Shown here: positions 1-13,000 of the stretch, in pieces
Layout of the letters: every line of letters starts with the position of its first letter
How positions within the stretch are numbered: the first letter of the stretch is position 1
Assembly: GCA_963514095.1 (NCBI GenBank)
Contig: OY741285.1
Span: forward strand, 16,732,820 to 16,796,819
Source of the DNA: Eutrigla gurnardus
Taxonomy: Eukaryota; Chordata; Actinopteri; Perciformes; Triglidae
Direction: 5' to 3'
Length of the DNA stretch: 64,000 nt
The notes under the pieces: generated by a model
What the model saw: the letters and a program-made list of their open reading frames with translations, nothing else
Told to the model about the DNA's origin: nothing
Database searches by the model: none
Position numbers and translations under genes: made by a program

Positions 1-2586
1 CTGTCTGATGTATTGACGGATCAGGTCAGACGTCTATGTGAGACGGAGGGTCGCGAGGACGCGTGCGTCTGCAGCGTTGCTCTGCTGATGATGATAATGA
101 TGTCACACCTCGCTTTCACTGAAACGCTGAGAAGAAATCCACATGATTACACCTCCCTGGCGTCACGGCTTTACGGTCCGCACTCTCGCTGCACGTTGGG
201 GCAATTTGGATTAGCAACCTGGCGGCGGCTCCCGTGTGACTCAGACGGTGCAAAGATGAAGTAATACGTTATTTCCAAAGGGAGCTTATGGGGCATCACA
301 TATAACATGTACAATGGGGTTCATGGTTGAAGACTTTTCAGTCATTGGATCCATGTTGGAATCCGACCTGCGACACAAGACGACGTGAATGAAGAAGTGG
401 AGTGAAGGTCTGCTGTGAGGTTGTGAAGGGTCACGTAGTCTGATGGCGTGTCACCATCTGGTGGTCTCACAAGAGTCAACAAGAAATACCATTAAACGGT
501 GGGCTTTCAATGACTCAAAGAAGCAAAACAGCTTTGTTCTGTTTGATCAGCTACCTGCTGCTTCCGGAGTTGATGAGAGCCTTGATAGTGAATCAAATCC
601 AAACAGTTGCAGGCTTTAAGACAAAAACAATGAGCTGAGGGGAACTGATGATGATTCTCAGTGGGCTTTTCACATCCCATCCCATCCTTTGAACAATCTT
701 CAGATAAAAAGTTCTTGGTCGACATTTAAAGGTGCAATAGAGGAGATAAGGAGCATTTCCATTGCTTCTCAACATGGGCGACAGCTGAGCCGGCAGCCTG
801 CAGCTAACGGTGCAAACTATGACAAAAGTGAGGGGGAACCGGATGGGTTTTTTTTTTTTTGCTTTCCTCTGTTAACTGCTGTGCACACGACAACAGCAGT
901 GGAGGAGCGAGGGCATGCTATGTTCACCTCTGGTGAAACTGGGATCCATCCAGAATCGATCTGCCCACCTCTAGCTCTGGTTGGCAGATCGAGCAAATGA
1001 AACAACACACACAGCGGGACAGTGACTTCTCTGCTCAGGTAGACGTCACTCCGCTACATCTTTACTTAGACAACAGTTGTTTGCTGCTACATTGATGCTC
1101 TTTGTGTCAGATATCACAACCTTAAAGACTTTATATGAAATTTCTGAAATACTAGATAGTGTGCTTTTAGTTTTTTGTTTTAAAACACAACTTTTCCCCT
1201 GAATGTTTTGAAGCACAATTCATTCTGCCCAACTGTAGAGCACACAAGTTCTCCCCACTCATCGGGCCTGCTAGTGTGCAGCAGGTGACTGAAGGACTGG
1301 AAGGTTGGACTTCCTGAAGACAGCGCGGGTCTGTTCTTCATTAACTTGGTGTGGGAAGGGTGGGTCTCTTCACATGAAGCCGGCCATGTGGGTGGAAGCT
1401 GTTGTGGGGGCTGTGATCTCACAAAGGCAGCTTTTCCGCCAACCAATCCCACGCTAGCTGTTTGGACGATAGCCCATCCCCCTCAGCTCGCCCTCCTCCC
1501 TCTCTCTCGCTCTCTCTCTCTCTCCCATGTGTCTGTCATGCGCACACACCCTCTCCCTCCCTCCCTCTCTCTCTCACATGCACACACTTCATGCTCCGTC
1601 ATGGCAGGAATTTTCCACTCAGCAGCAGGAGAACATTGCAGCCAGCTGTGCTGTCAATTTCAGTACATGCTTGAATCTCAAGGACCGCTTGCAGACTCCT
1701 CCCCCCCCCCCCCCCCCCCTCTTTTTTCTCCTTCTTCCCAACCCTGGCGTTTGCCTCTCATGCTCAGCTATATATGCATGCACACAAAGTACATGGTGTA
1801 CTGAACACGGCCTGTGACCAGCAGCAGCAGCTTCATTTTCATCTCATGCTTTCTGCTCAAAGCCTCGCATTCATGGCGAAGAAAGAACTTCACGCCAACG
1901 TGAACATGTGTGTTTACCAGGACAGCGGAGCAGAAGAATGCAACTCCCGAGTACTGGGGCCCAAGGGAGACAGGACGGCCTGCTAATACCCCCCGTCTCC
2001 CCCCTCTCTTGTACACACTCCCCCCCCCTTCTAAAGAATCCCACATGGATGGGCTCCAACGGTAGCTCTGTTTTTCCCTCCTCTCATCTTTATTTCTCAG
2101 TCTGTTTAATCCTCGCCGTCCCTCCCTCCCTTTGTTTCGTCACCGTGGAACATCAAGCGTGGCCGTGCACATGTAGCATGTGTTCTGTGTGTATTAGAGG
2201 CCTCTTATGTAAGCGTGAGTCTCACTCCCCTCCCCTTCCCTGTCGCCCATACATTTCCTCTCAAATCAGGTCAGGTGAGGACGGCGCTGTGAGAGGACTG
2301 CCCTCAAACAGCCCCGTCGGTGAAAATGTATACATGATCCTGGAAGCCTGCACCACACAAGGGAGGTGAAAAGAAAAGACGTGGTGGGGGGTTATTTGAG
2401 GAACATTTGTCGTAAACACTGGCCGGATCCGTGACAACGTTACGTAAATGTGAGAGAGAACAAAAATAAATGGATTCTGAATGAGTGTTAAAAGTCTTAA
2501 TCTAATGCCACCTGTTTCAACACCATGTTCCCACCGGTGCTGATTGCCTCACGATATTTTAAATGGATGTTATGTCTGTGTCCGAA
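1..2586. other. Upstream non-coding DNA, no supportable gene
   Basis: No reading frame here has recognisable protein similarity or a convincing chain of splice sites. The stretch holds a pyrimidine-rich CT tract near 1498-1526, a run of 19 C at 1701-1719 and several C-rich patches near 1990-2030. It may be intergenic, or intronic or regulatory DNA of a neighbour outside the window; the sequence alone does not decide. Confidence 0.6.
1498..1719. repeat. CT-rich microsatellite tracts and poly-C run
   Basis: Imperfect CTCT tracts at about 1498-1526 and 1553-1575 are followed by an uninterrupted run of 19 C at 1701-1719. Reading frames through this stretch are simple-sequence artefacts rich in Ser, Leu and Pro. 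Confidence 0.85.
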
Positions 2587-3360
2587 TACACCGTGTGGAC
2601 AAAAGTATGTGGACATGGTTTGAGCCCCTTTAATTCCAATTAAGGGGGATACTTAAAAGATATATGGAGCTACAGGCAGGGATTAGCTTAGTCTGGCTCT
2701 CTCCACTGTTCAAAAATACACACATGACCAGCTCTTCTTGGCCTGGATTCATCATCGTATAGCAGAGGGGTTAACACTTACCTAATGCGTGTAGGTTCTG
2801 AGCCTCAGCGTCACATTTCACCCGTTCCATATCACCGCTGCAACGTGAGACGCTGGTATTGTACTCAAAGCACAAAGGCTTTTTTTCCCCACTTTGATGT
2901 GGAAGAACTCGACTGACCTTCACAGAGCGCTGACTTCCACCCTCATCCAACACCTCTGGGATGAAGGGGAACGCTCACACTCACGGTGAACCAGCACCCG
3001 CTCACCCGGACCTCACTAAGTCTCACTAAACCTCCAGCCAGGTCCGTCTCATGTAGATTTGTTAGGATTTCCTGGCAAATCTAATATTCATGACCTTGTT
3101 TGTCGTTAGCTTAGCATAAGCCTGTCAAATATACATAGGGAGTCTCTTCACAGGGTTTCTACGGTAGCCCAGAATGGACAAACCAAACACTGGCCCCAGA
3201 GAGGCCCTTCCACATTTTTGACGTTACTGAAGCCACCGTCGTTTTCTGAAACACTTGGAAAGGAAGAAGTGAGCGTGGGAATATTCCCTTATTTGCTTGT
3301 GCAACCGTATTCCTTCACACTGCTCCTTCGCGTGTCGACATACTTCTGGCCACGTTGTTT
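2587..3360 (+). mobile_element. Degenerate Tc1-like DNA transposon remnant
   Basis: The left edge (2590-2615) reads as a Tc1-type terminus of the common fish form GTGTGGACAAAAGTATGTGG. The right edge (about 3333-3358) carries the inverted counterpart, CGACATACTTCTGGCCACG. Between them, 2898-3022 retains a decayed part of the transposase C-terminal region: GTGGAAGAACTCGACTGACC, then a 'CACCTCTGGGATGAA' block, and then 'CGGACCTCACTAA'. These match, by recall, the segment around the third catalytic acid of fish Tc1 elements. The frame is disrupted and most of the transposase is missing, so the element is dead. The exact ends are approximate. Confidence 0.6.
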
Positions 3361-4529
3361 AAATGCTCTGGGATATTAGCACTGCTTTTCTATGAATCTT
3401 AGCTGCATGGGTCGACTAAATTAAAGATGTGTATTAACTCTGGAGCTCATGAGTTGTAGTAAGAAAGTATACTTTACTAGTTGCCCAACAGATGAACAGC
3501 TGAGTAGATTATGTTGTATTTTTCACAGCGCACAGGGAAGAAGAAATACTTACCAGAAGAAATACAGAAGAAATACAAGATGAAAAATGCATCAAGTTAG
3601 AGAAGATCATGTGGGACCTTCGAGGGAAAGCGGCCTCCTGGGATGGAAGCTTCTCCGAGAGAATCCATTACTGCGTGGGTCGACGTAGGAAAACACATAA
3701 AAATGTAAAATGCGTGCTTTTAAAGATGTGCAGGAATGGCAATGTGAGAAATGACAAGTGAAGCAAAAAATAATTGCCAAAGATCACAGAGGTTCAGTGC
3801 TTATCTAGTGTAACGTCCTGTAGCGAGACACACGCCGTCATTATCTCATAGGTCGACTCCTTCTGAAAACCATGAGGTTATGTGAGCTAATGTGTACGAG
3901 TGCATCCCTGGAGCTCAGCCCTCTGACTCCACTGAAGTCATGCTGGAGTTTATGGAACGGTTCTAAATCAGGAAGCCATTCCAGTAAATAAGTGGCATGT
4001 TTAAGGTCCCGGTAATGAGGATTTAAATTTGAAAAGGACATGAGGAGGTTGTTGGTCTGAGAGGAGAGCGCCACCTGGACTCAGACAGAGGGTGGATGGA
4101 GGGTTATCCCAGGATGAGGGGAGGAAGGATGTCTCCCACATCCCGTACACCGGCACGTACTCCCAATATAAACACAGCACACCTCGTCCAATTCGTTACG
4201 ACGACTCTGACAGGACACACAACGCGGCGCGATACGCGGCGTTGATTTACTGGTCCAAAGTTCTCCCACAGTGAAACACTTCCAAGTCTCCGTGAGTCTA
4301 AAGGCAGTTAGTGAGCGCAAAACCGTGAATCATGCCTGTGTGACACATTGGCCGGTGTAGAGACAGAGATAAAGTTGTGGTGGAAGCCTCAGCCAAGTGT
4401 TCAAGATTGCACGGTGTGATTAACTGCTCAAAACTGTGCACAGCGTAGTTCATAAGTCTTAATAACTCTTTTTCCCTCAACACTTTGTTTCTTGTGACTC
4501 TGAAGTAAGAATTTGATTAAAAAAAGAAC
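3361..4529. other. Intergenic DNA, nothing recognisable
   Basis: No gene, RNA or clear repeat was recognised. Small frames of 60-80 codons on both strands (for example 3841-4074 and 4081-4320) lack protein-like composition and splice context. Confidence 0.5.
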
Positions 4530-4708
4530 TACATGGCTTAAAAAGTATGTGGACTCCAGAGGGTCGGGAACAATTGAGGTTCAATTCATCCCAAAGGGGG
4601 TCGGGTGGGGTTGAGGTCAGGTATCATTGTAAGACGCAGCATTGGAATTAGGAACTAGTCCAAACTACAAAAATCAAAAGTCTACCTGTCGACATACTTA
4701 TGGTGCCA
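4530..4708. mobile_element. Short Tc1-like MITE candidate
   Basis: A left edge near 4537 reads AAAAAGTATGTGGACTCC and a right edge near 4687-4707 reads GTCGACATACTTATGGTGCC. These are roughly inverted versions of each other and of the termini at 2590 and 3350. Only about 140 bp lie between them and there is no coding potential. This fits an internally deleted Tc1-like derivative, but the call rests on the edges alone. Confidence 0.4.
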
Positions 4709-5254
4709 GAACGAAGTTCACATGGGTCCCATGCTTTCTTTCCACGTCTAAAATATCTCAAACGCATCAGTGTTAATAAATTCTTCATTGCACCGTAACA
4801 AATTATTTAGGCAACATGCCAGACATTATGTAGTCTCGCTCCCAGGGGGTCGTTGTACACGAGGCGTACTGGAACATAACCGAGTTTAAGTTGCGTGTGC
4901 TGTTATAAGTTATTGCACGCAATCATATCTTTCTCCAAAAGGAGCTGAAATGTGCATTAAATATTTACACAGGACAAACACGTATATGCATGGGTGCATC
5001 TATGATTTATGTTTACGTTTATAGCGTGTGCTGTACCTTTGCATATATCTTTATTTCACTCTGTCTTCATTAATTTTTTTTGTTAGAAAATAGTTATGTT
5101 GTTATGTTTACATCCTGCTGCCAAAACCCCAAATGACAAATTGATATTTCGCAGCAAACACGCGGACACCAACAGCAGCGACGTTACCCGTGTATTGTTA
5201 GGAATTTTAGCGCCATCGTGCGGCAAATGGGAGCACGACTGGTTAACCCCTGAC

Positions 5255-5350
5255 GCGCTCTGACGTAAAAGACGGAAACGGAAGTTGCCCGCGTCCAATA
5301 TGTCTGCTGGCGTCTGAACTTGTTGCGAACAAAACAAGACTCGTGGAGCG
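5255..5350 (+). promoter_or_regulatory. dhx8: dhx8 (copy A) proximal promoter: CRE-like and ETS sites
   Basis: TGACGTAA at 5261-5268 is a CRE/ATF-like site. ACGGAAGT at 5278-5285 is an ETS core. Both lie 65-90 bases before the initiating ATG. The surrounding 5160-5700 is CpG-rich, with no TATA box, as expected of a housekeeping promoter. No transcription start could be fixed. Confidence 0.45.
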
Positions 5351-7066
5351 ATGGCAGACGGCGGAGTTGACGAGCTCTCGCAGCTGGAATATTTGTCTCT
5401 GGTGTCCAAAGTGTGCACGGAGCTCGATAACCACCTGGGAATAAGCGACAAAGATTTAGGTGAGTATTTCGTAGCCGAGATATATATCGATGCTAGCTAG
5501 CTAATGCTAGCTGTTGTTAGCTAGCCCCCGTGTGATCTGTTAGCACTGTTAACTGACGTGGTTTCCGACAGAAAGTGTTGTTAAACGTACTGTTTCTTAA
5601 CGCGTAACATTTACTCGATGTGTGGGATGTGGTACGTTATAAATATCGCAGCGATCTGCGTGTCTTTCGTGGCCGTCACGGCTGTAATGTCCCGTTCGCT
5701 GCTAATGTGGTGTTTTCCTTATTTCGCAGCTGAATTTGTCATCGACCTCGCCGAAAAACAGCCGACCTTTGATGGATTCAAAGCTCTTCTGCTGCAAAAT
5801 GGAGCCGAATTCACGGTAAGTTAAACGCTACAGCAAGCTAACAGTCACAACTTGGCGACGTGAGCTATCAGTTAGCTAACTGGCAAAGCTAACTAACGTT
5901 GTTTTTTGTTGTTCGTTGTAGGATTCGCTCGTCGGCAATTTGCTCAGACTCATTCAGACCATGCGACCTCCGCCCATGTCGTCTTCAAGCGACGGTAAGC
6001 TGCTGAGCTGCGTATTGCTATACTGTAATCTAGTTTCCAATCAATACATAGTATTGACCAAATAAGTGGGTTTAGTCAGCATAGAGCCAAAGACAGTCAG
6101 TGCAGGTAGTGGTTTCTCTGCTATATCCATTTTATTTGAGCCAAATTACAATTAAAACTCTTCCGCACTTTTACCTTCAAATGCTGTGTGTGTTGTCTGT
6201 ATTTGTTGTTTGTAGCTGCTTCATACCTGCATGTCCTTGTGCAACAGCGTACTAATGAGTTACTGTCCATTCCCAGCCTCCGAGCCTGTGGTCAAGCGGA
6301 AGTCTGAAAAGGATAAGCTGAAGGAGCTGTTTCCAGCGCTGTGTAGAGCAGATGACCCGGCACCCAAGGTATGTTGCTTAAAAGCTTGTTGGTGAAAATA
6401 ATCATCATTGATGCAAAACAAGATCTTTACATGTGTACCGATTTGTTGTTTTTCACTTAAAAAAGTACCCTTTGTGGTGCACCTGCAATGCATCTCACCA
6501 CATTCATAGTTTTCTCATAATGGGAGTCTTGTCTCTCCTTTTCTCATTCATCTTGTTAATTTACTGCTGCCTGTAGTTGAGATTTCATTTTTAATGTGAT
6601 TGTCCGTCCTTGGCGGCAGCTTGAAACACACCCTCTGATGATCTATAAATTATTCTTCAATAACGATGTGGAGTGCCTGCCTTTGGAAACTCACTAAAAA
6701 ATTCTGATTGCTGAGTGACTACACCTGGCTACTGGGGCCATAATCATTTAAAAATCATATTAATGAAATGACTGTAGGGTCCACAAAGACATTATAGGAA
6801 ACAACTTTAGACAGTCGGACGAGGCCAATGTTAGAGCTGTGCAAAATGTTTTAATTCTGATGGACTGAAGCTCACCCGTCTGCACCTCGCTGTGTGGCGT
6901 GTACCAATGACGACCACTATTATAATGCGGTCATTATTTTGTTTAATTGGCTTTCTCAGAAGCTACTAGATGAAGATGATGTGAAAGTCGCTGCTGATGC
7001 CATGAAAGAGTTGGAGATGTTTATGCCCAGTGTCAGCGGAACAGTTTCCAAAAGCAGCAAGAGCAA
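5351..7066 (+). other. dhx8: dhx8 copy A exons 1-5: N-terminal helical region
   Basis: Codes for residues 1-155. The beginning [20 protein letters not shown] and the following 'VCTEL(D)NHLGIS' and '[11 protein letters not shown]' blocks are strongly conserved in DHX8. Exon 5 contributes '[10 protein letters not shown]' and '[10 protein letters not shown]'. Exon 1 uses donor GTGAGT and joins in phase 1. This region is absent from other DEAH helicases and identifies the gene as DHX8 rather than DHX15, DHX16 or DHX38. Confidence 0.93.
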
Positions 7067-10000
7067 GTAAGACAACGAAGGATACCGGTCACATTTGTAT
7101 TTAAGTTTTTATCCTGGAAATAGAAACCAGTGGCTTGTAATAACTTTTTATGTGCTTTTTCACACTAATTCTCGCAGGTCAGAAAAGAGCAGACGCCACA
7201 GCCGGAGTCGAAGCAGAGAAAGAGACAGACACAGAGATCGGGATCGGGACCGAGATCGGGAGAAGGACAGGAAGAGACGGCATCGCTCAAGGTCCAGGTC
7301 TCGCTCCAGAGATCGCGATCGTCACAGAGATGGAGACAGAGATCGCGGCAAAAGAAGAGACAAATCTTCCCGCTGGTCTGAGCGCTCACCGAGCCCAAGA
7401 AAAGACCAAGACAGGGACTGGAAGGACAAGCACGTGGACCGCCCGCCACCAGAGGAGCCTTCTGTTGGAGACATATACAACGGCAAAGTCACCAGTATCA
7501 TGCAGTTTGGATGTTTTGTTCAGCTGGAGGGATTAAGGTACTAGTAGTTGTCTTGATGTTTTGCATTTCTATTCATTCTCTTTAAACTCTGTATCGCTGC
7601 ACACTTTCAGATAAAGATTAGGCTCCACTCATATTCTTTGTTTCATACTATTTGTTGAATTAAGTTACAGCGGTGGCTCCGTAGGACTGTTTCTGACATC
7701 TACTGAAAAAAGATTGATGTAATCATCAAAATGTTCTACATCAATCCATAATGGTTTTCACATTTGTTGCACACAAGGAGGCATGAACTTGTATTAATGG
7801 GGTGGTCTAGCAGCATCTAACAACCCTATAGATAAGCTTTATACAATAACACTGTTTTGAAGAAAAAAACATCATAAAATATGATGATATGATGGACACT
7901 CAAAGCATTGTCTGAAAAACCTCAATAGATGCGTTAAATGTAAAAACAGACACTTGGATCAGTCGTAGTATTAAGTCACAAAAGTGCTATTAACACAACA
8001 TTTAGCGTGACGGCTCAGCCTGCTAATGAAACATTCTTTGTTTTGTCCCAGTAATCAATTCTGTTAATTGATTGCAACTGTTCAGATCTGTGCTCAGGTT
8101 GCATATGCATGCCTGTGATTTATGGTGCAGACATTGAGCATCCGTTAACAGGAAGGAACTGTATTTTTCCGACTGTTATTCTGTGAGTTAAGTCAACCAT
8201 GTTGTTGTAGGAAACGATGGGAGGGTTTGGTCCACATTTCCGAGCTGCGTCGGGAGGGCCGAGTGGCCAACGTGGCTGATGTCGTCAGCAAAGGGCAGAG
8301 AGTCAAGATCAAGGTGCTCTCATTCACCGGCTCAAAGACCAGCCTCAGTATGAAGGTAAGGACGGGCGTCTGTAGTGGAATAAATGAATGGAAATGAGTC
8401 ATTAGGCTGTTTGTCAGCATTTTAAATGGCCTAAATTTTCCTCCTTTCTTTGCCAGGATGTGGAACAGGAGACGGGCGAAGACCTGAACCCCAACAGGAG
8501 GAGGAACGTGGGCCCGGATGGAGGGGATGAGATCTCCATGAGGAACCCCGACCGGCCGAGCAACCTGAACCTGGGCCACGCACCTGAGATGGAGCAGGAC
8601 GACACGCTGGAGCGCAAGAGGCTCACCAAGATTTCTGACCCGGAGAAGTGGGAGATCAAACAGGTGGGTGTTTATACAATGTAGCTAAGCCATGGGAAAA
8701 ATCATGTCATGATTATCCTGCCAAAATATTTGAGATTCACGATAATCATCAAATAATGCTTAAATCTAAAGAAAACTAAGCACTGAAACATATTGGTATC
8801 ACTTCTAACAATCAAATCATTTTAAATAAGATCATCATTAGGTCTCACCACACAAAGGATAAACAAAGAGATGTATTTAAAAAAAATCATGGTTCTATTT
8901 TTAGTTCACCACGATAATGAACTAGACGATTTATTCAAGTCACTTGTGACCGTATTTAGGATTTTTTATGATCTATGATAAAAATTCCACGTCGTCCCGT
9001 CCCCAGTGTAGATTTCTCCACACATTTTAGGTGATAACGTTCTTCTCTTTTCTGTGCTTATTTTGTCGATTCTCATGCTCTCCGTCTGCTCTCAGATGAT
9101 TGCTGCCAACGTTTTGTCCAAAGAGGAGTTTCCCGATTTCGACGACGAGACCGGCATCCTTCCTAAAGTTGATGATGAAGAGGGTAAGAAATCTAGTCCT
9201 ACAGTTTATGAACAAATACCTGCACTAATGGCATTCTCATCAGCCGTAGTTGCACTTTGTGTTCAGTGCTAATTAGCGAATGTTAGCATGCCAAACTAAG
9301 TTAGCGAACACACTGAAAATGACTCCTGCTCAACATCAACACGTCGGCAGTGTCACTGTGAACATGTTGGCGTTTAGCTAGCACGGCTGTAGACTCTTAA
9401 ATTCTGTCGTTTCATCTTTATTAATGACTTGGGAACGAGCGGACAGCTTGCTCATTGATGTCTCTCACTGCCATTCAGATGAAGATTTGGAAATTGAGCT
9501 GGTTGAAGAGGAGCCTCCGTTCTTGAGGGGACACACCAAACAAAGCATGGACATGAGCCCCGTCAAGATCGTAAAGGTACGGCAACATATCCCAACATGT
9601 AATTGCAGATCTCGCTAAACACACAGAGGAGAGACGACGGTGTAGTTTAGACTTGCTTTTAGTGCTTAAGTCAAATTTCATTGGATCTGTCTGTCAACTC
9701 ATGAAGTAAAACAATTATAAGGGAAGTTGATTACACTTGTGATAAAAAATTATTATTCTACCTGTCTTTGGAGCCGTTGAACACGTTTTCACCTAATAAG
9801 ATGTAGGCGAAAGTAACACGGCCCCGTCCTTCCCTCTGGCCATAGAATCCAGATGGCTCTCTGTCTCAAGCCGCCATGATGCAGAGCGCCCTGGCGAAGG
9901 AGAGACGAGAGCTGAAGCAGGCTGCACGAGAGGCGGAGATGGACTCCATACCCATGGGGCTGAATAAACACTGGGTCGACCCGCTGCCAGACGGTAAGAA

Positions 10001-13000
10001 AACCATCAGATGTGCCCGTTAAGTGATTTCTATGTCACAGATGTTTATGCTGAAGAACGACTCATCAAATCCCTGTGTAACCATTTAAGAACAGCTGCCA
10101 GCTTGAAATTTGCATATTGATTATCTTAACCCCTGTTGTCAGATTTATTTAAATGTGGATTTTTGAGATTTATCTTTGGCACAATCCTGTTTTGAATTCA
10201 GTCGTTTGTGTGTTTGCACCGCTTTATCCAAACCACAACGCAGTCTGAGCCATACATACAGATGACTGGCAGCCCCCCTCAGGCTCGCCAGTTACTGGAG
10301 ATGGTTATCTGGCTTCCTGCAGACTCATATCTGGCCGGATGGACTAGTGTTGTCATGGTTCAGTGTTCTTGTGGCCCCTCTGTGCCCCCCAAGTGTGCCA
10401 GACAGTTTCCAACAGTGGGCGTCATCATCCTCCCATAACCATGCCGAGCCAATGAGATTTCATTTGAAGCATTAAAACGGTCATTCTAAAGCACCCTTCT
10501 GTTGCTCTGTTTTCAGTTGATGGCAGGCAAATTGCAGCTAACATGAGAGGCATTGGCATGATGCCCAATGACATCCCCGAGTGGAAGAAGCATGCTTTTG
10601 GAGGCAACAAGGCCTCTTATGGAAAGAAGACGCAGCTCTCCATCCTGGAGCAGAGGGAGAGCCTGCCTATCTACAAGCTGAAGGAGCAGCTCATTCAGGT
10701 AGCTTTAGTTACCATGTGGGAGTTTGTAAGCAAGTCGGAATAGATTCTGTTTAACATGTGATTGTCCTCTTTAAGAAGCAGGTGTTGGTGCTTAAGAACA
10801 TTTTATGGTTATGAGGAAATGCAAATCACCAGTTTTTCTCCTTTTTAATTTCCATTTGTCTGCTGCTGCTGACGTACGATGTGAAACGACCCCTACAGAA
10901 ATGTGGCTTTAAAAAACAAGTCTGTAACGTTTACCGTTTTTAAATCGGTCACAGGCTGTTCACGACAACCAGATCCTGATTGTGATCGGAGAGACGGGGT
11001 CGGGTAAGACCACGCAGATCACACAGTACCTGGCGGAGGCGGGCTACACCACCAGGGGGAAGATCGGCTGCACGCAGCCCCGTCGTGTGGCCGCCATGTC
11101 CGTGGCCAAGAGAGTGTCTGAGGAGTATGGTTGCTGTCTAGGACAAGAGGTGAGTGAGCCGCCCTTTACTTATTTGATAGTGAAATCACATTTATGTTTT
11201 GTAACAAGAGGGCTGATATGAATCTTTTTTTGCTTATAGGTGGGTTACACCATCCGTTTTGAGGACTGCACCAGCCCTGAGACGGTGATCAAGTACATGA
11301 CGGACGGCATGCTGCTGAGAGAGTGTCTGATCGACTCAGAGTTGGGCCAGTACGCCATTATTATGTTGGACGAAGCTCACGAGAGGACAATCCACACTGA
11401 TGTTCTCTTTGGCTTGCTGAAGAAGGTGAGCCGGATGAGCTTTTGTATTTTTTGTGTACACATTTGGGGGAAATAAGTGGAGCTGTTTGTGAAAGATGAG
11501 GAAAAGAGACACTGTATTTTCTTTTTTTTGCGTATCTCAGACTGTACAGAAACGCACAGACATGAAGCTGATTGTAACATCGGCCACGCTGGACGCTGTG
11601 AAGTTCTCTCAGTATTTCTATGAAGCACCCATCTTCACCATCCCAGGAAGAACCTATCCGGTGGAGGTTCTCTACACCAAAGAGCCCGAGACGGACTACC
11701 TGGACGCCAGTCTCATCACGGTCATGCAGATCCACCTGACCGAGCCCCCAGGTATGATGTTTAAAATCACACACGGGTCTCCTTGTCAACAGTAGACACC
11801 AATCATCATTCCACCTTTCCCTCGTCTCCGTCCAGGTGACGTCCTGGTGTTTCTGACTGGACAGGAAGAGATCGACACCGCCTGTGAGATCCTGTATGAG
11901 AGAATGAAGTCGCTGGGTCCTGATGTCCCTGAGCTGATTATTCTGCCGGTTTACTCGGCCCTGCCCAGCGAGATGCAGACCAGGATCTTTGACCCGGCGC
12001 CCCCAGGGAGCAGAAAGGTGCAATATTTTTAAATGGATGTGAAAATGTGTATCTATTAATGGTATTACATTTCAGCATTAAAATGTCGATTAGAGCAATG
12101 TTATATATTTTTGCCGAGTTGTTGACAAGTGCAGAGTTAAATAGGCAATGATGTTTCTGTGTATAATTTGGACAGTGTGGAGTCATCTTTATTTTTCTCC
12201 CCCCAGGTTGTCATCGCCACAAACATCGCAGAGACGTCTCTGACCATCGATGGCATCTATTATGTGGTGGATCCTGGCTTTGTAAAGCAAAAAGTGTACA
12301 ACTCAAAGACCGGCATTGACCAGCTGGTGGTGACTCCCATCTCACAGGTACAATACATTTAATTTACTATGTGCTAGATGTTGAAGGAGTAGAACAGCAA
12401 ATATTCCCTGACATTCTGCATATGTATTTGATGCAGTTTGCTATCTTCCTGAATTGTTTGAATGTATGTGTTTTCGATCTCAGGCCCAGGCCAAGCAGAG
12501 AGCCGGGCGAGCCGGCAGGACGGGCCCGGGGAAGTGTTACCGCCTCTACACGGAGAGAGCCTACAGAGACGAGATGCTGACCACCAACGTGCCCGAGATC
12601 CAGAGAACCAACTTGGCCAGCACAGTGCTGTCCCTGAAGGTAAACTCTGCAACCAACACGTCACGCTTTCTTCACCGTGGAGATGTTTTTGTGGACGCTC
12701 AAACAGGAAGTTAGGCTCATTATCTCAACCGGTCCCATAACGGACCCCGCAATGTTCTGCAGAGAGTCTGCGTGAGACATTAGTTTTTATGTGAAGTCAC
12801 TGTTGTGTGTTTCTAGAATGTACTTTCTCATTATTTGAAAATAGATAGCCACACCTCATCAACGTATCTATTATTTCTAGTGCTGTCAATCGATTACATT
12901 TTTTTTTTACTAATTAATCGCACAATTTGCCGTAATTAATCGCAATTAATCGCTTTCTTCTTAAGAATAAAGTATGTTATAATGGATATTTAAATGGAAT

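Noticed and set aside
11361..12023. 220-codon minus-strand frame
   Set aside because: It is a shadow on the opposite strand of dhx8 exons 14-16; the sense strand encodes conserved helicase motifs.
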